Shown here in pieces: positions 1-13,400 of a stretch of DNA of 64,000 nt. The notes beneath the pieces were generated by a model, which saw nothing but the letters and a program-made list of their open reading frames with translations, did not search any database and had not been told where the DNA came from. The stretch is from Dioscorea cayenensis subsp. rotundata. Lineage: Eukaryota > Streptophyta > Magnoliopsida > Dioscoreales > Dioscoreaceae. Position numbers and translations under genes: made by a program. The stretch spans positions 186,001-250,000 of the forward strand of contig NC_052479.1 in assembly GCF_009730915.1 (NCBI RefSeq), given 5' to 3'. Every line of letters begins with the position of its first letter. Positions within the stretch are counted from its first letter, which is position 1.

Positions 1-3000
1 TCCATCATTCAAGGACTTCCTTTCACGCTTTGATTTTCTTTTTTGGAAAACCTGTTCACACAAAAATGGCATCTACAATGAGTTCAATACTAACAGGGAC
101 AATCAGGTTGATTGTTAGGGGACATTTGCGCACCTCCTTCCATACATCAAAAGAACTTCGTGACACGTCTTTGCGACCAACTACTTGGGAACCAATATCG
201 AGCTGAATGTCAGAAGAGTATCTCATAGAAGTGAACTAATAGTAGTCTGCAAGAATCATTAACGAGGAAAAAAAGCAAATAACTTACGACATTCAAGTTT
301 ACTTTCTTCTTATGCAGAAATTGAAGCGTGTTTAAGCAAGAACGGATGTCGCATTCTGTACACAATTTGAATTTATAAATTATAACTCATTCAGCCTCTT
401 CTCCATTGGAAAAAAGAACTACCACCAGGAATAATCGTCTATTATTCATGGTTCAAAAAGTAACAAGCAAAGTGCAAATCCACAAGAATGTTTTAGATTA
501 ATTGTTCTAATCAAATTTTTAGTTTTGGCATTTATTTCACTGATAAAACATAACTAGTTGATAGGAATTAGGATGTTAGTTTTCTATGTTTTTAATTTCA
601 AATTCAAAATCTAAGCAGGTACATCTGCTCTGTACAGTCAAAGCTTCAATGAAACAAAATTTCATGCAATTTCAAAATCTTTTTAATCCAATGAAGGCCA
701 TCAAATAAATGATCCAAGTGATTGTAGCGGAAGAAACATGATAGATATTTCAAAAAATGTGAAAGGTATTGTGTATATGCTTTAAAATGTGTAAAAAAGC
801 TGAACATACAATTGTAATTGTTTATCATGCATATCTCATCATTATTGTGTTAAACCCCCTTTTTTTTTTTTACGATTTTAATAGTTTTGAGAGAGTTGCA
901 TGTATTTTGGGGGAATTACCACTTTTATGAAATCATAGGTTGTACAGGATTGGCACTTCCCCCACTTCGGAAGGGTTATTTAAAACGAGATAAGTAGGGG
1001 ATACACATCAGGGCACTTCCTATACATAAAACAAATACTTTACGAAAAAAAGACCCTGGACTTACAAGAATGTTTGTGTTTAAATAGCTGTTTTAGCATA
1101 AATCACATATATCGGTTTAAATTTTGATTTCAAATTTAAAAACATGAAAACCAAATCAGTAGGTTTCAAGCCAAAATCCTACCGGTTGTACTCGATGACT
1201 ATACCAAAATTTTATAATATTCTTCCTTGCGATTTAGTTAGTTGAGAGTCACATGGTACCCATTGTATAATTTAAGTTCCCACCCCATGAATTATGTTAA
1301 ATATTAAGAAGATAAAACCTAACTTACCTGTATATTCAGCAAGTGCAGAAAGGGCAATTGAATTTGTTCTGAATCCCTCTTTATTGCATATATATTTAAG
1401 CCTACCAAAGTGGGCATGCAAAAGTGAAGCAGAAGTTAGACATAGAAAACCAAACAAAGATGCCTTCAGAAGCTTTAGGAAGAAGCACTAGAAGTTTTAA
1501 GAATAAATTAAGAACTATGAGAAAAATCCAAACGAATCTACCTGTTTACAACCCGGCTGATTGTAGGCTGAACAAAGATATGCACACTGTGAAAGACAGA
1601 AAAAAAAATTTTAGGGTGTTATGGAATGGTTCATTTAGGAGTGATTATTCTTCTGACTTATAGTGACTTTAGTGTAATCAAAATCCAGTGTAGACTTGCA
1701 AAAGTGCCTCTAAGGATGCATGTGGCCAGGGACTCACTTGGCAACTTGGCGTAATGGTCTCAAAGCAGGTGCATACAGGTCATTGCATATGCAGATTACC
1801 TTCACATAATTTTTTCCATCAATATAATAGCCACAAAAAGAAAATCAAATGATGCAGGTACTTATGTTCCTTACAGGCCTGGACAAGCTCATGGCCTTAC
1901 GCCCTTTCTTTGAGGAAGACTTTTCCAGTTGAGCTTCTTGACCAACAACACCCTTTTCAACAGAGGGCTTCTTTTCTGCATTTACCTACATCAAACATGA
2001 GAGAAAAATCAAAATAAAAGAACCTATCAAGGCAAAATCAAAAATAAAAAAAGAAACATAAGAGAAAAATCATAAATAAAAAAAAATTAAGGAAAAATGT
2101 AACTCAACTAGTAAACTGAACAGAAAATAGATCAAAAGATGACAAGGATCTGAGGTGTGCAGGTATAAGGATCAGAGGCAACCCAGTATATCCACACAAA
2201 AAATATCTCCTAAAGTTTTACCAACTCAAAATTGTCTTTTCTATCAACTTTCCACTTACACACTAGAACATCTATGAGATGTTCTCAGGATGAATGGTGG
2301 TGAGAATGCTACGAAGCAAAAATCCATCTGCTTGAAAGGATATTTAACTAACTAAAGGAGAAAAGGAGAAAATTTACCATTTTCAAGATCACCTCGACTG
2401 CACCCTTTCCTTCTCCTAGTGCTCCATCAATTTCATCAATCACCTGGGAAAAAACAAATAAGTTCAACTATGCTCTGGGGAAAAAATGACAAAATTCTCA
2501 AGAAAAACTCACCAAACACTTAGGCTTGCAATCAGTCATGACAGAATCCATTTGAACTACGTCAAGAATTTTTGACTCAATTGTAGAAGATGACCGATCA
2601 TCACTTGCATTTATCTGCAAAAGCATGCTATAAGTATTTCATGCCCAGTGAGAAGCCTGGGGAAAAAAAGATTATGGAAGCACTTGGCAAAACATAAGTC
2701 TAAGATCCACTTTTCTTCAATAATAACAATGAAGTATAATCATGGAAATGTGTTGTTTTGAACTGTTGCTCCATTTCAAATGCATATAAAAATATAAGTG
2801 TTTGAATAAGAAGAAGGCCTTGAAGAGTAACATGGCAGAGGTCCTTAATGATACTCAAGTTTGAGCAACCCAATTAAAAACTGGTGGGGAAGTGATAATG
2901 GCCTATGTTTATTTAGTTATTTCATAAAGAGTGTCTTCGGATGTCATATTCTTCATTAATGAAAAGAGGCTAGTGCTTCCATATCTATTTGGTAAATCCA

Positions 3001-5781
3001 TCAAGCAGTGAGCTTTCTTTTGCATTTCTGTATCAACTTGTGCATCCCAGAATGGTGGGAGCCTTACCTTTATCCTGCAACCCCAAGTTCTTGGGTTCCT
3101 CAGAGTGATGGTTTACCAAATAATCCAATATATCCCTTCATTCCCATTCCTCTTCTTGATTCTTTATACAAAAAATTCTCTCAATCACTTGTCATCCCAT
3201 CTCCCATGTGAAGATAAGCAAATAGTGGTGTTAACATCAATGAAGTAGTTAGATTGTGTTTACTACTCCAAAAGTCAGTCAAGAAAAGGCAATGGTCTTG
3301 TAAATGGATTATCTGTGCTAGATTGTGTTAAGTACTCATTTGAACATCATGTCACAAGTGTATATATTGCTGAACCTATTCATTTGCCTGAAATAACTTC
3401 TCCACATTTGGTGCTAGGATTGCATAAATTTATGTCCCAGCAATGGCTAGAATCCTATAAGCCATAGGCCCTTCTGGTAATCTGTTGTCCCTTGCTAATC
3501 ATCACACTACTGAAGTATGACACAGGAATGATTTCCAAAATGCAAGTAAAAATGAATGACATAGCATTCCTAAATGTATTTGGAAATATGAGAAACCGAG
3601 CAAAAAAAGTTCAATGAATGTAAGGCCACTAAAATAATTAAACAGAATGCAATTATAATAATATGCCAAAAGCACCAAACCTCAACAACTCGATATCCGC
3701 AATGCCTGGCTGCAACATGTGCAAGTGTAGTCTTCCCAAGCCCTGGTGGTCCACATAATAGAAGCACCTGGAGATAGAAGCTTTCTATTTGGAAATTATT
3801 TCAACACACATCTCACAAAAAAATTCTGTGATTTAAAAATAGAGTAGAATCTATTTGGAAATGATATGCTACTTTGCAGGTATGTTTTGATATTAATATA
3901 TTTCTGGTAGCGACCAGAACACTCAAAAGGCAAAGTAACCTCACTTGATTCCTATGAAATTATCCAGACAATTAAAACACCTGGATAACAGTTTTATGCA
4001 TGACATGAAAAGTTAAAAGTGGCTTAGAAAGGAATGATTTCTTCGTAGAAAATGATGAGAATGCCTATGATCTAGGTGTTTACTGGGACATAAGCATGAC
4101 TGGGTTTCTTCAGTAATTCCAAAAGATAAGTTTATTACAGATAGCATATGGGAACTTTGAATATGTGTACATATCAACATTGTTCATAGTGCACCTTCTG
4201 CTCTGGTGGTTGATTGGTTGTGGACTTCCTATTCCATACATCAGAAATACCCTTCGAGTTGGCATCTTCTTTATCCATAACATTTGAATGCTTGAGGCTT
4301 TGCTTGACAAATGGAACTCTCCTATTCCTGTTGAAACCTTTCCTTTCTGAAAAACTTTCATGCTGAGTGATAGAAGAATGTCGATGTAGAGCAGTTAAAA
4401 CATCATCTGTAGTGGCTCTAATTTGAGATCCAAAAACACAGGAATCCCATTGCTTCAACCATAAAAGAACCTACAGAAGCAACGAACAATTTCTGAAATT
4501 CAAATCAATGTCAATAGGACACATCTGTAAAGCAAATGCTCATCAGAGGTAAAGCCTCACATACCTCTCGATTTGTTTGTTCATCACTAAGGAGTTCTGT
4601 GAAAGAATTTGGAGCATATTTGTCAACCCAAAGCTGTCCACTGACTGTGTGAGTTGTCGTTTGGTTTTCTTGATTAGGCGAGCCAAAACTTTCTTGCAAA
4701 GCCTGTGCGACACCAACAAAAAAAAAATGAGGAAATTAGCTTGACTGAAGGTGGTGAAAAATGATGAATACAAGAGGTCAGTGTATGAGTCCTTCAGAAG
4801 AATACTAATAACATGGTATTGATTGCCCAATCATTTTGTAATGGAAGCTAAATTTGATGAACTAATTAATGAAGTCAAAGCATAACACTACACTGATTTC
4901 ATCTTTAGATAACTACCTTCTGGAAAGTTTCTTGTTCCAATCTTTGCATCAGAACATCAATGGACACCGAAAGCAGAACTGCAAAACATATTTATTCAGT
5001 CAGCATCCAATTTAGCAGAACACTTGTGCATCAAAGAAATTCCTAAGTTCACAATGGCATACACATTATTAATGGCAACACATTCAGTGATAATAACGAG
5101 AATAAATTCTAGTCTAAATGCCAAAAACCATAAACAAAACAGCACATATTTCAGATTTTTCAATAACTTTAACATGCAGCATGAAAGAATCAGACCAAAT
5201 AGCATGCCCACCAACCGTTCGATGGTTTGTCTCTATGGAGCAAGCTCTTCCCTCCGACCTTCTCCACACAGCTCAATTTAGCATAGACCCTATCACCACC
5301 AGGTCCAGTCACTGGTATGAAAGCCCCTTCAATATCCGAAGCAAATCGAGAGATGATCTTCTCCTCGGCAACAGATACCACCGGATCATCAGTCTCAGTG
5401 GGCTCATTGGCAAACACCTGTTTAGGCGGAGAGTACCTAAGCCATTCCTCGTCATCCGATGCTCTCCTCTTTGATCCACTCTCCCCTTCGCGTACCCCAT
5501 CATCCACCGACAAAAGCCGCTTCCTGGAATTCTGAACCTCAGTGACTGGGCTCTGATCTGCGAGCGAAGAAAAAAAGGCATGGACGATAAGAAAATAGAT
5601 CTAAGAAGGAAAGATCAATGCGTGGCCTCAAGTTGAGAGCTTTACCTCTACTTTCAAGTGCGTGGATCTCTTGAACTTCATCTTCGTCCTCAGGGACTAT
5701 GAATTCCTCTTCGTCTTCTTCTTCAGGGAAGAAGGAGTTGGATTCCAGCCATTCAAGCTCATCAGCAGCTGGGATCTCCAT
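1..5781 (-). CDS. CTF18: CTF18-like alternative clamp loader subunit (3' end cut off)
   Basis: This gene encodes the large AAA+ ATPase of the CTF18-RFC clamp loader, which handles PCNA during replication and sister-chromatid cohesion in the nucleus. I trace 15 exons on the minus strand: 5781-5646, 5557-5216, 4978-4917, 4702-4565, 4470-4195, 3767-3681, 2614-2513, 2443-2378, 1985-1875, 1799-1738, 1586-1542, 1401-1328, 355-288, 202-134 and 51-1. They give 563 codons in one open frame. The N-terminus is acidic. [11 protein letters not shown] lies near residue 204, Walker [10 protein letters not shown] near 324 and Walker B VIDEID near 382. [10 protein letters not shown] and [12 protein letters not shown] belong to the lid region. 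The family is usually over 900 residues, so roughly the last 40% lies outside the window. The exon 10/11 join gives Asn where I expect Lys (before VHIFVQ), so that boundary is the least certain. The start ATG at 5781 is the first in frame. It is divergent from HISN4. Confidence 0.93.
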
Positions 5782-6083
5782 CGTGGATCTCGGTTTGTCC
5801 TTTGATGCCCTAGCAATGGAGGCGTGAACGCGATGAACACGGAGAACAAAATGGAGGGAATCCGGAGAACATCAGAGCCTTTGGCGGGAAAAAATTGTGG
5901 GGGTTAATATGGGAATTTCATATAGAAAGATTATCATATAGTCCTTCAAACTTAAAAAAGTTTTTTGTTAGGCCCTTAGATGATTCAGACCCAAACTATC
6001 TTATTTGGTTGAACCAGCTCGCAAACGCATCAAGACGCGCTTCTAGAACACCAGGTCGTCGTACTTCTCTTTCTTTCGCTCCA
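5782..6083. promoter_or_regulatory. Shared divergent promoter region of CTF18 and HISN4
   Basis: Only 302 bp separate the start codons of the divergent genes CTF18 and HISN4. Both core promoters and both 5' leaders must fit in this space, unless they overlap the neighbouring first exon. I see no canonical TATA box that can be assigned with confidence to either side. Bidirectional control is an inference from spacing alone. Confidence 0.5.
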
Positions 6084-9000
6084 ATGGAGGCGCCGCCCTT
6101 CTCGTCTTCGTCTCAGCTCCAGCACTGTGCTCATCCCTTATCTCGCATACATGGAGCATGGAATCGGAGAAAACCTAACCTCCAATCGAAGAAGCATTTC
6201 TCGATCCGCGCTTCTTCGGCTGGAGATTCGAGTAAGCATTTCATTTCTCTTTGACTTCGTGCATTGCTCACCAAAGTCATTGAGTTCTAATGGTGTATTC
6301 TATCATTCTTTGTTAGCGGTTACGTTGCTGGATTACGGCGCGGGAAATGTCCGGAGCTTGCGGAATGCTATTCGGTACCTTGGGTTTGATGTCAAGGATG
6401 TGAGCTCTTGTCCGATTGGTTTCATTTCTTTGGATTTGTCTGCTTGTTTTCAGAGCATTTAGATTGATATGTTTGCTGTTTTAGCTTCGTACTCAATCTA
6501 CTAGAACTTTGCACTTGGAGCTTATAGAGATGTGTATTTGCTGGTTTATTTTGCTCTTCTTAGTTGCTATACAACTTGTCCACTTTGCTCCTTTTCATCC
6601 TATTTAAATAGTCATTAGTAAAATAAAAAAATTCGCTCAAATTAATGAGTTTATACATTCACGCTTCATAATTTCCGTATTTGTTGGTGATATCATGCTT
6701 TTATAGGTCAATTTTAAGGATATTCTGGAAATTCGTAATTTCTTCAGGTACAAAACCCAAAAGATATTCTCAATGCTAATCGTCTGCTCTTTCCTGGGGT
6801 TGGAGCCTTTGCAGCGGCAATGGAAGTGCTAAATCAGAATGGGCAAGTTCTCTGTAAAGATTTCTAGAGATTGTATGCTTCACCATTCTGTTTATCTTTT
6901 ATCCTGTAAATTATTTATTGCTCATTGAAATTCTTCCCTTTAGAGCACTTGCAATATCATGTACAAAAGCTCAATCAAAGGTTTTCCCTCAACCAATGTC
7001 TCTCCAATTGGCATTCATATTGTTGTTGGTATATTGTTCTGCCAACTTCTATTATGATTTTTTTTTTTTATAGTTTTCTTTGAATTGTGCCATGATAATA
7101 ATCTTTTCCTCTTAGGAAGTATGTAAAATTTTGTGGGCATGGATCCCATTTCCTATAAGCATCTGGAAGCCTATATTGCTGATTGATGATCCTTTCTTCT
7201 ATTTTTCCTTTTTGTTGTATTTTCATTTATTCTTGGATTGATATCTTACCTCATTAAAGTCATAAATGATTGGTTTTGCTTATCTTTCATTGTAGTCTTG
7301 CTGAAGCATTATGTACCTATATTGAGAATGACCGTCCCTTTCTGGGCATTTGTCTTGGTCTTCAGTTACTTTTTGAGTCCAGTGATGAAAATGGACCAGG
7401 TACCATTCAAACTGTTTTTTTGTTGCAGATCTTTTTTCTCCCCTATCACTTAGCAAATGTAAATGTTTTGAACTATTTGATTGCTCTTCACTAATGTAAA
7501 CGCTAATAACTCTTATAGTTATATGTGTGTATATATATACATTTATACAAAATAGATTATTTTGAAGTTTGTGTTACGAAGACTAACCATCCTATTTTGA
7601 AGGTTTTGCCTTATTGAGGTGTCCTGCTCTGTTTATGTTTGCTTCATTGCATGATTCTTTGTTATACATATGCATTTCTGTGTATTTAAATTTTATGATG
7701 TTTATATTTTCTCAACTGGCAATGTAATTACCATTTCATATTTTTAACTATTAATTTTTCTAGGAAGTTGTCCTGATAATTTGATTTATTCCCTGCAGTA
7801 AAAGGACTTGGTTTAATTCCTGGTGCTGTTGGAAGGTTCGATTCAGCTAATGGCCTGCAAGTGCCTCATATTGGCTGGAATGCTGTTCAAATTTCTAAAG
7901 ACCCAGGAATTCTGGAAGGCACTGAGGGTCATCATGTCTATTTTGTTCATTCATACCGTGCTATACCTGTACGCTTTTGTTTTTTTTCTTTGTTTTTTGT
8001 TGTGCATAATGTAATTTAGTTTGAAGTCATTAACCAATTCGTTGCTGCAGTCGGAAGCAAATAAAAACTGGGTGTCATCTACTTGCAACTATGGTGATCA
8101 TTTTATTTCTTCAATTGCAATGGGTAATGTCCATGCGGTTCAGTTTCACCCGGAAAAAAGTGGAGGTAAAGCACCTGTTTTTAATGAAGTAATTAGGAAA
8201 CTATGAGCTCTGGACGTTTGCTCTATGCCCGGGCTATGTGCAATCAGAATGAAGATGATTTCATAACATAAAAATCACAGTGATAAGATTTGGGTAGTAG
8301 ATCAATCTGTTTTGAGATTGGTGCTTTAGCTGGATTGTGTTAACTGCAAAGGATTGCCACTCATTTGTTAATCACCAAATTACAATATAGTTTTTAACTG
8401 TCTTATTTTCTTCTTGTTTATATTATCTATTATTAGTGAGGTCATTTTTCATATGTGTGGTTCTTATGAGTTTCAATGCCACAAGATGAAAGAGGGAAGA
8501 GATAAATATCTTATTATTGATGATTTCTTTCACCAGAGGTTGGGCTTTCCGTATTGAAGAATTTTCTTGATCCCTCACACTCTTCAAAGACAAAGGTTTG
8601 TCCATTATATCAAATGATTGAGTGCAATGTATTTTACAATCAAATGATTGCATGCAATGTATTTTACAAGATGAGAGCTAATCACCAAATGTTTGTAAAG
8701 CACAGAAATGGGTCAACAAGAAATCATCAAAACTTGCCAAGAGGGTAAGAACTTTTAAAATATTTTTTATCTGTGATTGTTTTCATTTATTGTTTGAGTT
8801 ATACTTATTACTTACTATTTGTTGCTGCTCTCTTTACTTTATGTAACTTACTTTTCTAGGTAATAGCATGCCTTGATGTGAGGACCAATGATAAAGGAGA
8901 TCTTGTAGTGACTAAAGGTGATCAATATGATGTGAGAGAACACACAGAGGAAAACGAGGTACTGGATATCTTGATATTTCTTTACTTTCTCTTTATTGTT

Positions 9001-12000
9001 ATGCAATCTATGTCATAATAATGATGCTTTGTCTGTAACAAGCTGATTTGTCATTGAAGCTTTTGGAAGAAGGCTGTTTTTGCATTATTATCTGTTGTAG
9101 GGGGATAGTAGATTTTTTTTGTTGTTGTGGATGAGACATTCCCCCAGTGTTGTTTGGCGCATGCATGCCAGTCTTTTCTTCAATCCTGTAGTTTGTGGAC
9201 TTTTTCCCATGTTCATGTGGACAGGTAAGAAACCTTGGCAAACCTGTGGATCTTGCAAGGCAGTATTATAAGGATGGTGCTGATGAGGTATATCTCGTGA
9301 TGCATTTAATTTATTTGTTTATATAAACCATGCCCCTTGATATGCCATTTCAAGCAATCAAAACTATGCAGGTTAGTTTCTTGAATATAACTGGCTTCCG
9401 TGACTTCCCCTTGGGAGATTTGCCAATGTTGCAGGTGTGACATTCATTCTTGTATGCAATTTGAGCAAAATCCATTACCCTGGGACAATTTAAGTTATCA
9501 ATTCTATTCTTTGATACCTTAGAAAATGCACAGGTACTGCGCCTCACTTCAGAAAATGTTTTTGTACCATTGACAGTTGGTGGTGGTATAAGGGATTTCA
9601 CTGATGCAAATGGGAGGTTAGTTAGGCATAAGCCTCCGCTTCATATTATAAATGATTTATACAAAGAAATAAGAATGCTTGATAGTTCATATTCATCTGT
9701 ATGTTGTAGGTTGTGAGTTGTCAACCACCTTATGAAATTTATCTTCATTTGATCAATAACGTATAGTAGCCTGCCTTATTATGATATTAAAATGCATTGA
9801 TGTTTGTGCCCTTGCCTGGTTGATAAATGGCCCTGCATATATTACATTTCCCAATTATCAATCAAAAGACTTCAGTCTGTGAGAGAGCCACCTAAAATTA
9901 CATACTGCTGACAATAGTTGGTCATCTGTTTTCCTTTTCCTTTAAATGCTTGCTATTCAGTTAAACATGCATATTAACATTACATGTTACATCACATCCT
10001 GTAAGAATATTGTAATGGAAATTGCCATTTGCTATGCTGTATTCATTCTTTTATCTGTTTTCATATGATATGTCTTCTTTCAATGGCTAACCTTGTACAA
10101 GTCATACTATCTCAGGTACTATCCAAGCCTAGAAGTTGCTGCAGAATATTTCAGATCTGGTGCAGATAAGGTCTCAATAGGAAGTGATGCAGTTTTTGCC
10201 GCTGAAGCATATTTAAGAACTGGGGTATGGCTGTGTTTTTAACTGATTTGAAGATTATGTTTGTTCTTGGTGCTTTATCTAATACTATATTATCATTATT
10301 GTCTGGTTTTTAGGTTAAAACCGGAAAGAGCAGTTTAGAGCAGATTTCAAGAGTTTATGGAAATCAGGTGTGTACGGAAAGATGATTGGATAGATATTCT
10401 CAAATTAAATTATATATAGTGTGCTGTTTTTTAGGTTATATGGACTCTGTGACTAAATCTTTGTTTTTTATTTATTTTTTATTTTTTATATGTTAAGAAT
10501 AAATAGTCAGCTGCAAAAAGTGCAAACAGTGTATTTAGTGTGATCTCTTTATGTAGCCTTTTTGTGAAATATGTTACTCAACCATCACGATTAATATGAT
10601 TAGCTGATGAAATTGTACCAAAAGCAGCCTCCATTATATGTCTCAAAATATTCCAATTAATTTGGTTTTTCTATATGACTCCAATGTTTACTTGTCAGAT
10701 GGATATTTGTGGTCGATGATGGTTCTTCTGAAGACCACATGTTACCTTTGTGGTTGCCCTAAATGAAAAGAAGAATTATGCTGGTTTTCTTATATGTTGG
10801 ATATTGGTATTTATTATCTGTAACCACATATTTTCAGGCTGTGGTTGTGAGTATTGATCCTCGCAGAGTGTACCTTAAGGGTCCTGATGATGTAAAATTC
10901 AAGACTGTAAAAGTCTCTGCCCCAGGTAGTGTTTTCTTTCTAGTAAGGAGCCTTTTTTATGTGATCTGTATCGCTTAATCTTGTGTGTATATTCTTTAGT
11001 CAGTTCTCTCATTGTAGTCTTTCCTGGCTTTAGGTCCCAATGGAGAAGAATATGCATGGTACCAATGCACGGTGAGCTTTTAACCTTTGTCTTCTTTCTA
11101 CATAACATCTACCTAGTTGGTAATGGGGGTCTCAGACCCGTTTATACAGATTATCTTTATTGGCCAGCAGGTTGGTTTTGCATTGTTGAGTTTCATCCTT
11201 TTTAAATTGCAAATGCAAAATGAAGATGAATTTGCATGACAATGCAACTTCAATGATTTTTTTTTTTTAATCTGGTAAATGCATATTAAGATATTGTTCT
11301 TCACCATGAAGATTTACTTCCTTTGCATATGATGCGCATTTCCCCCAAACTTCATTTTGCAAAGTTTTCATTATTTTCATACAAGTTAATCCTGCTTTTT
11401 TAAAAAATAATGCATTCATCTACACGCTTTTTGGGCTTTATTTGAGCTCCTTCGTTTTTTCTTTAAATAGGTCAGTGGTGGACGTGAGGGTCGAGAGATT
11501 GGAGCATATGAGCTTGCAAAATCTGTTGAGGAGCTTGGGGCTGGAGAAATACTGCTTAATTGCATTGATTGTGATGGTACAGTGATTTGATCATACCATA
11601 GAGCTGCATAAAATCTTGCCTTATGTATTTTGAAAAAGTATATCTTGTAAGATGAATTCATTTCTTGTATATATATATATAGGGCAGGGCAAAGGATTTG
11701 ATATAGACCTAATCAAGCTTGTATCTGAAGCGGTTACTATCCCTGTAATTGCAAGCAGTGGTGCCGGCATTGTTGAGCATTTCTCTGATGTTTTTCAGAA
11801 AACTAGTGCTTCAGCTGCCCTTGCTGCTGGCATTTTCCACCGCAAAGAGGTACTTCTTTTCTTTACTATCATTTATATAAAATTCTATCTATAATTAGTT
11901 ACCAAAAGGGCAAATTTGCATTTCTTTGATTTCTTTTGTTTTGCAAATATCAAATCCAGACAAACACTTTCAGATAAAATCACCCAACATTGGTCTTAAC

Positions 12001-12397
12001 ATCCTTCATTCGCACATGCACATAAACCCTTGCAACCATAACTACTAATTACTATTCTTGAAGGTGCCACTTGATTATTTCATTTTTGGTTTTCTTGGAC
12101 TCATAGCAATAACATAACCTTCAACTTTATCTCTTATGCCTCGTACTTTTGTCACAGCTCTGTAAGACAAGTATGAGTGAACTAGTTCTTCAAAACTCTT
12201 GCCTGCTATTAGAACTTGAAGTAAATCCCTATAATTAAATGAATAAACTCACTTTTGCTTTTAGTGTAATGAATAAGAAGTAAGTATGTATGAACGAATA
12301 TCAATGTCGTCTGTGAACTGAAAGCTTTCTCATGCAGGTACCCATAAAGTGTGTGAAAGAGCATTTGTTAGAAGAAGGGATTGAGGTCAGATTGTAA
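6084..12397 (+). CDS. HISN4: Imidazole glycerol phosphate synthase HisHF, chloroplastic
   Basis: This bifunctional enzyme makes imidazole glycerol phosphate and AICAR from PRFAR and glutamine in plastid histidine synthesis. There are 19 exons: 6084-6231, 6317-6399, 6748-6842, 7296-7399, 7799-7968, 8051-8165, 8537-8595, 8706-8744, 8860-8958, 9225-9287, 9372-9434, 9534-9616, 10116-10224, 10314-10367, 10838-10925, 11034-11071, 11471-11576, 11683-11849 and 12338-12397. They encode 580 residues, close to the usual ~590. A basic, Ser-rich transit peptide of about 50 residues precedes the HisH domain. The glutaminase triad is visible as Cys128 in GICLGLQ and His233/Glu235 in QFHPEKSG. HisF starts at VIACLDVR with catalytic Asp277, and the second Asp is in [10 protein letters not shown] (Asp503). 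Intron 3 must use a GC donor to keep the frame. Confidence 0.97.
8599..8670. repeat. Short tandem duplication in HISN4 intron 7
   Basis: Two adjacent copies of a unit of about 32 bp, with the core CAAATGATTG and GCAATGTATTTTACAA, lie in the small intron between HISN4 exons 7 and 8. They differ by only a few bases, which suggests a recent local slip duplication. No function is apparent. Confidence 0.6.
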
Positions 12398-13400
12398 CAG
12401 GAATAACTCTAATTATAGCTTGTACTAAATATAGCTTGTACTGGGAGTTACTAGCATTACCTTACCTCCAGGAACCATATGCTTAATTAGGGATTTATGC
12501 ATCCTTTCTGTAAGAAGAAATCCAGCGTATTTGGTTATTTTCTTCTTAATGTATTCTCATGGCTATCAAAGTGCTGGATATTCGAACCATAATTGACTGC
12601 TACTCTGAATTATAACTAGAGTTTATGTATGAGATCATCATGGAGAAAGTCCATAAGGAATAATTTATTTTAATATGTATTCTTCTTTCATATTTAGTTG
12701 TTAACTAGTGTTCTGCATGGAATAATATTTAATCCAAAAACTGGAATACATTATTTGTCTTCATTTTATTCTGTGCTTCATGTAGACAGAAATCTGGTTT
12801 AGATTTTTACTCGAAGAAATTATATATTTTTGCATTTAGCTCTGAGATGTATGTAACGTGAATTTCATTATATTGATGAGTCTAATAAACAAACGGACTT
12901 AAGGTTTCAGCTTCGTTGAGTGACTCGCTAGATGAAGGTAAATTGGGCTGAATAACATATAAGTCTACGTAATTTTACTTAGAGATCTATATTATAGTTA
13001 TTTTATTTTTGTAATAATCTATTTATAATTTATGAAGAATTTTTATAAATTTACTTTATTATTATTATTATTGAGGGTTTGTGGTTTGTCCATTTACTTA
13101 TAGGCTAAAAATTAAAAATAAAAAATTAATCATATAATTTATTTTGTATATGGCATTTATAAAAACAACAAGTAAATGATACGACTATAAAATAAATTTT
13201 AAGAAAGATGATTGATAGTTATAAATTAGATAAAATGACATTATCATGGTAAATATAATAAATAAGGGCTAAATTGAAAAGGAAAAATAAACTTAAATTT
13301 TCATTTCGCCAAAACACCCAAGTGTAAATGTTAATTAAACAAAGGACTTAAAAAAAATTGATTTTAAATAAATTTCATTTACGAAATAAATATTAGGATT
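12398..13400. other. AT-rich spacer between HISN4 and the uL18 gene
   Basis: The first part is the presumed HISN4 3'-UTR and terminator region. The rest is AT-rich DNA with short homopolymer and ATT runs (around 13059-13072). I see no coding potential, RNA gene or recognisable mobile element here. A telobox-like AAACCCT occurs at about 13427, just downstream, close to the likely transcription start of the next gene. Confidence 0.5.

Noticed and set aside
5895-6254. Longer frame upstream of HISN4
   Set aside because: It starts in the leader between the divergent genes; the ATG at 6084 begins a proper transit peptide and leaves room for a promoter.
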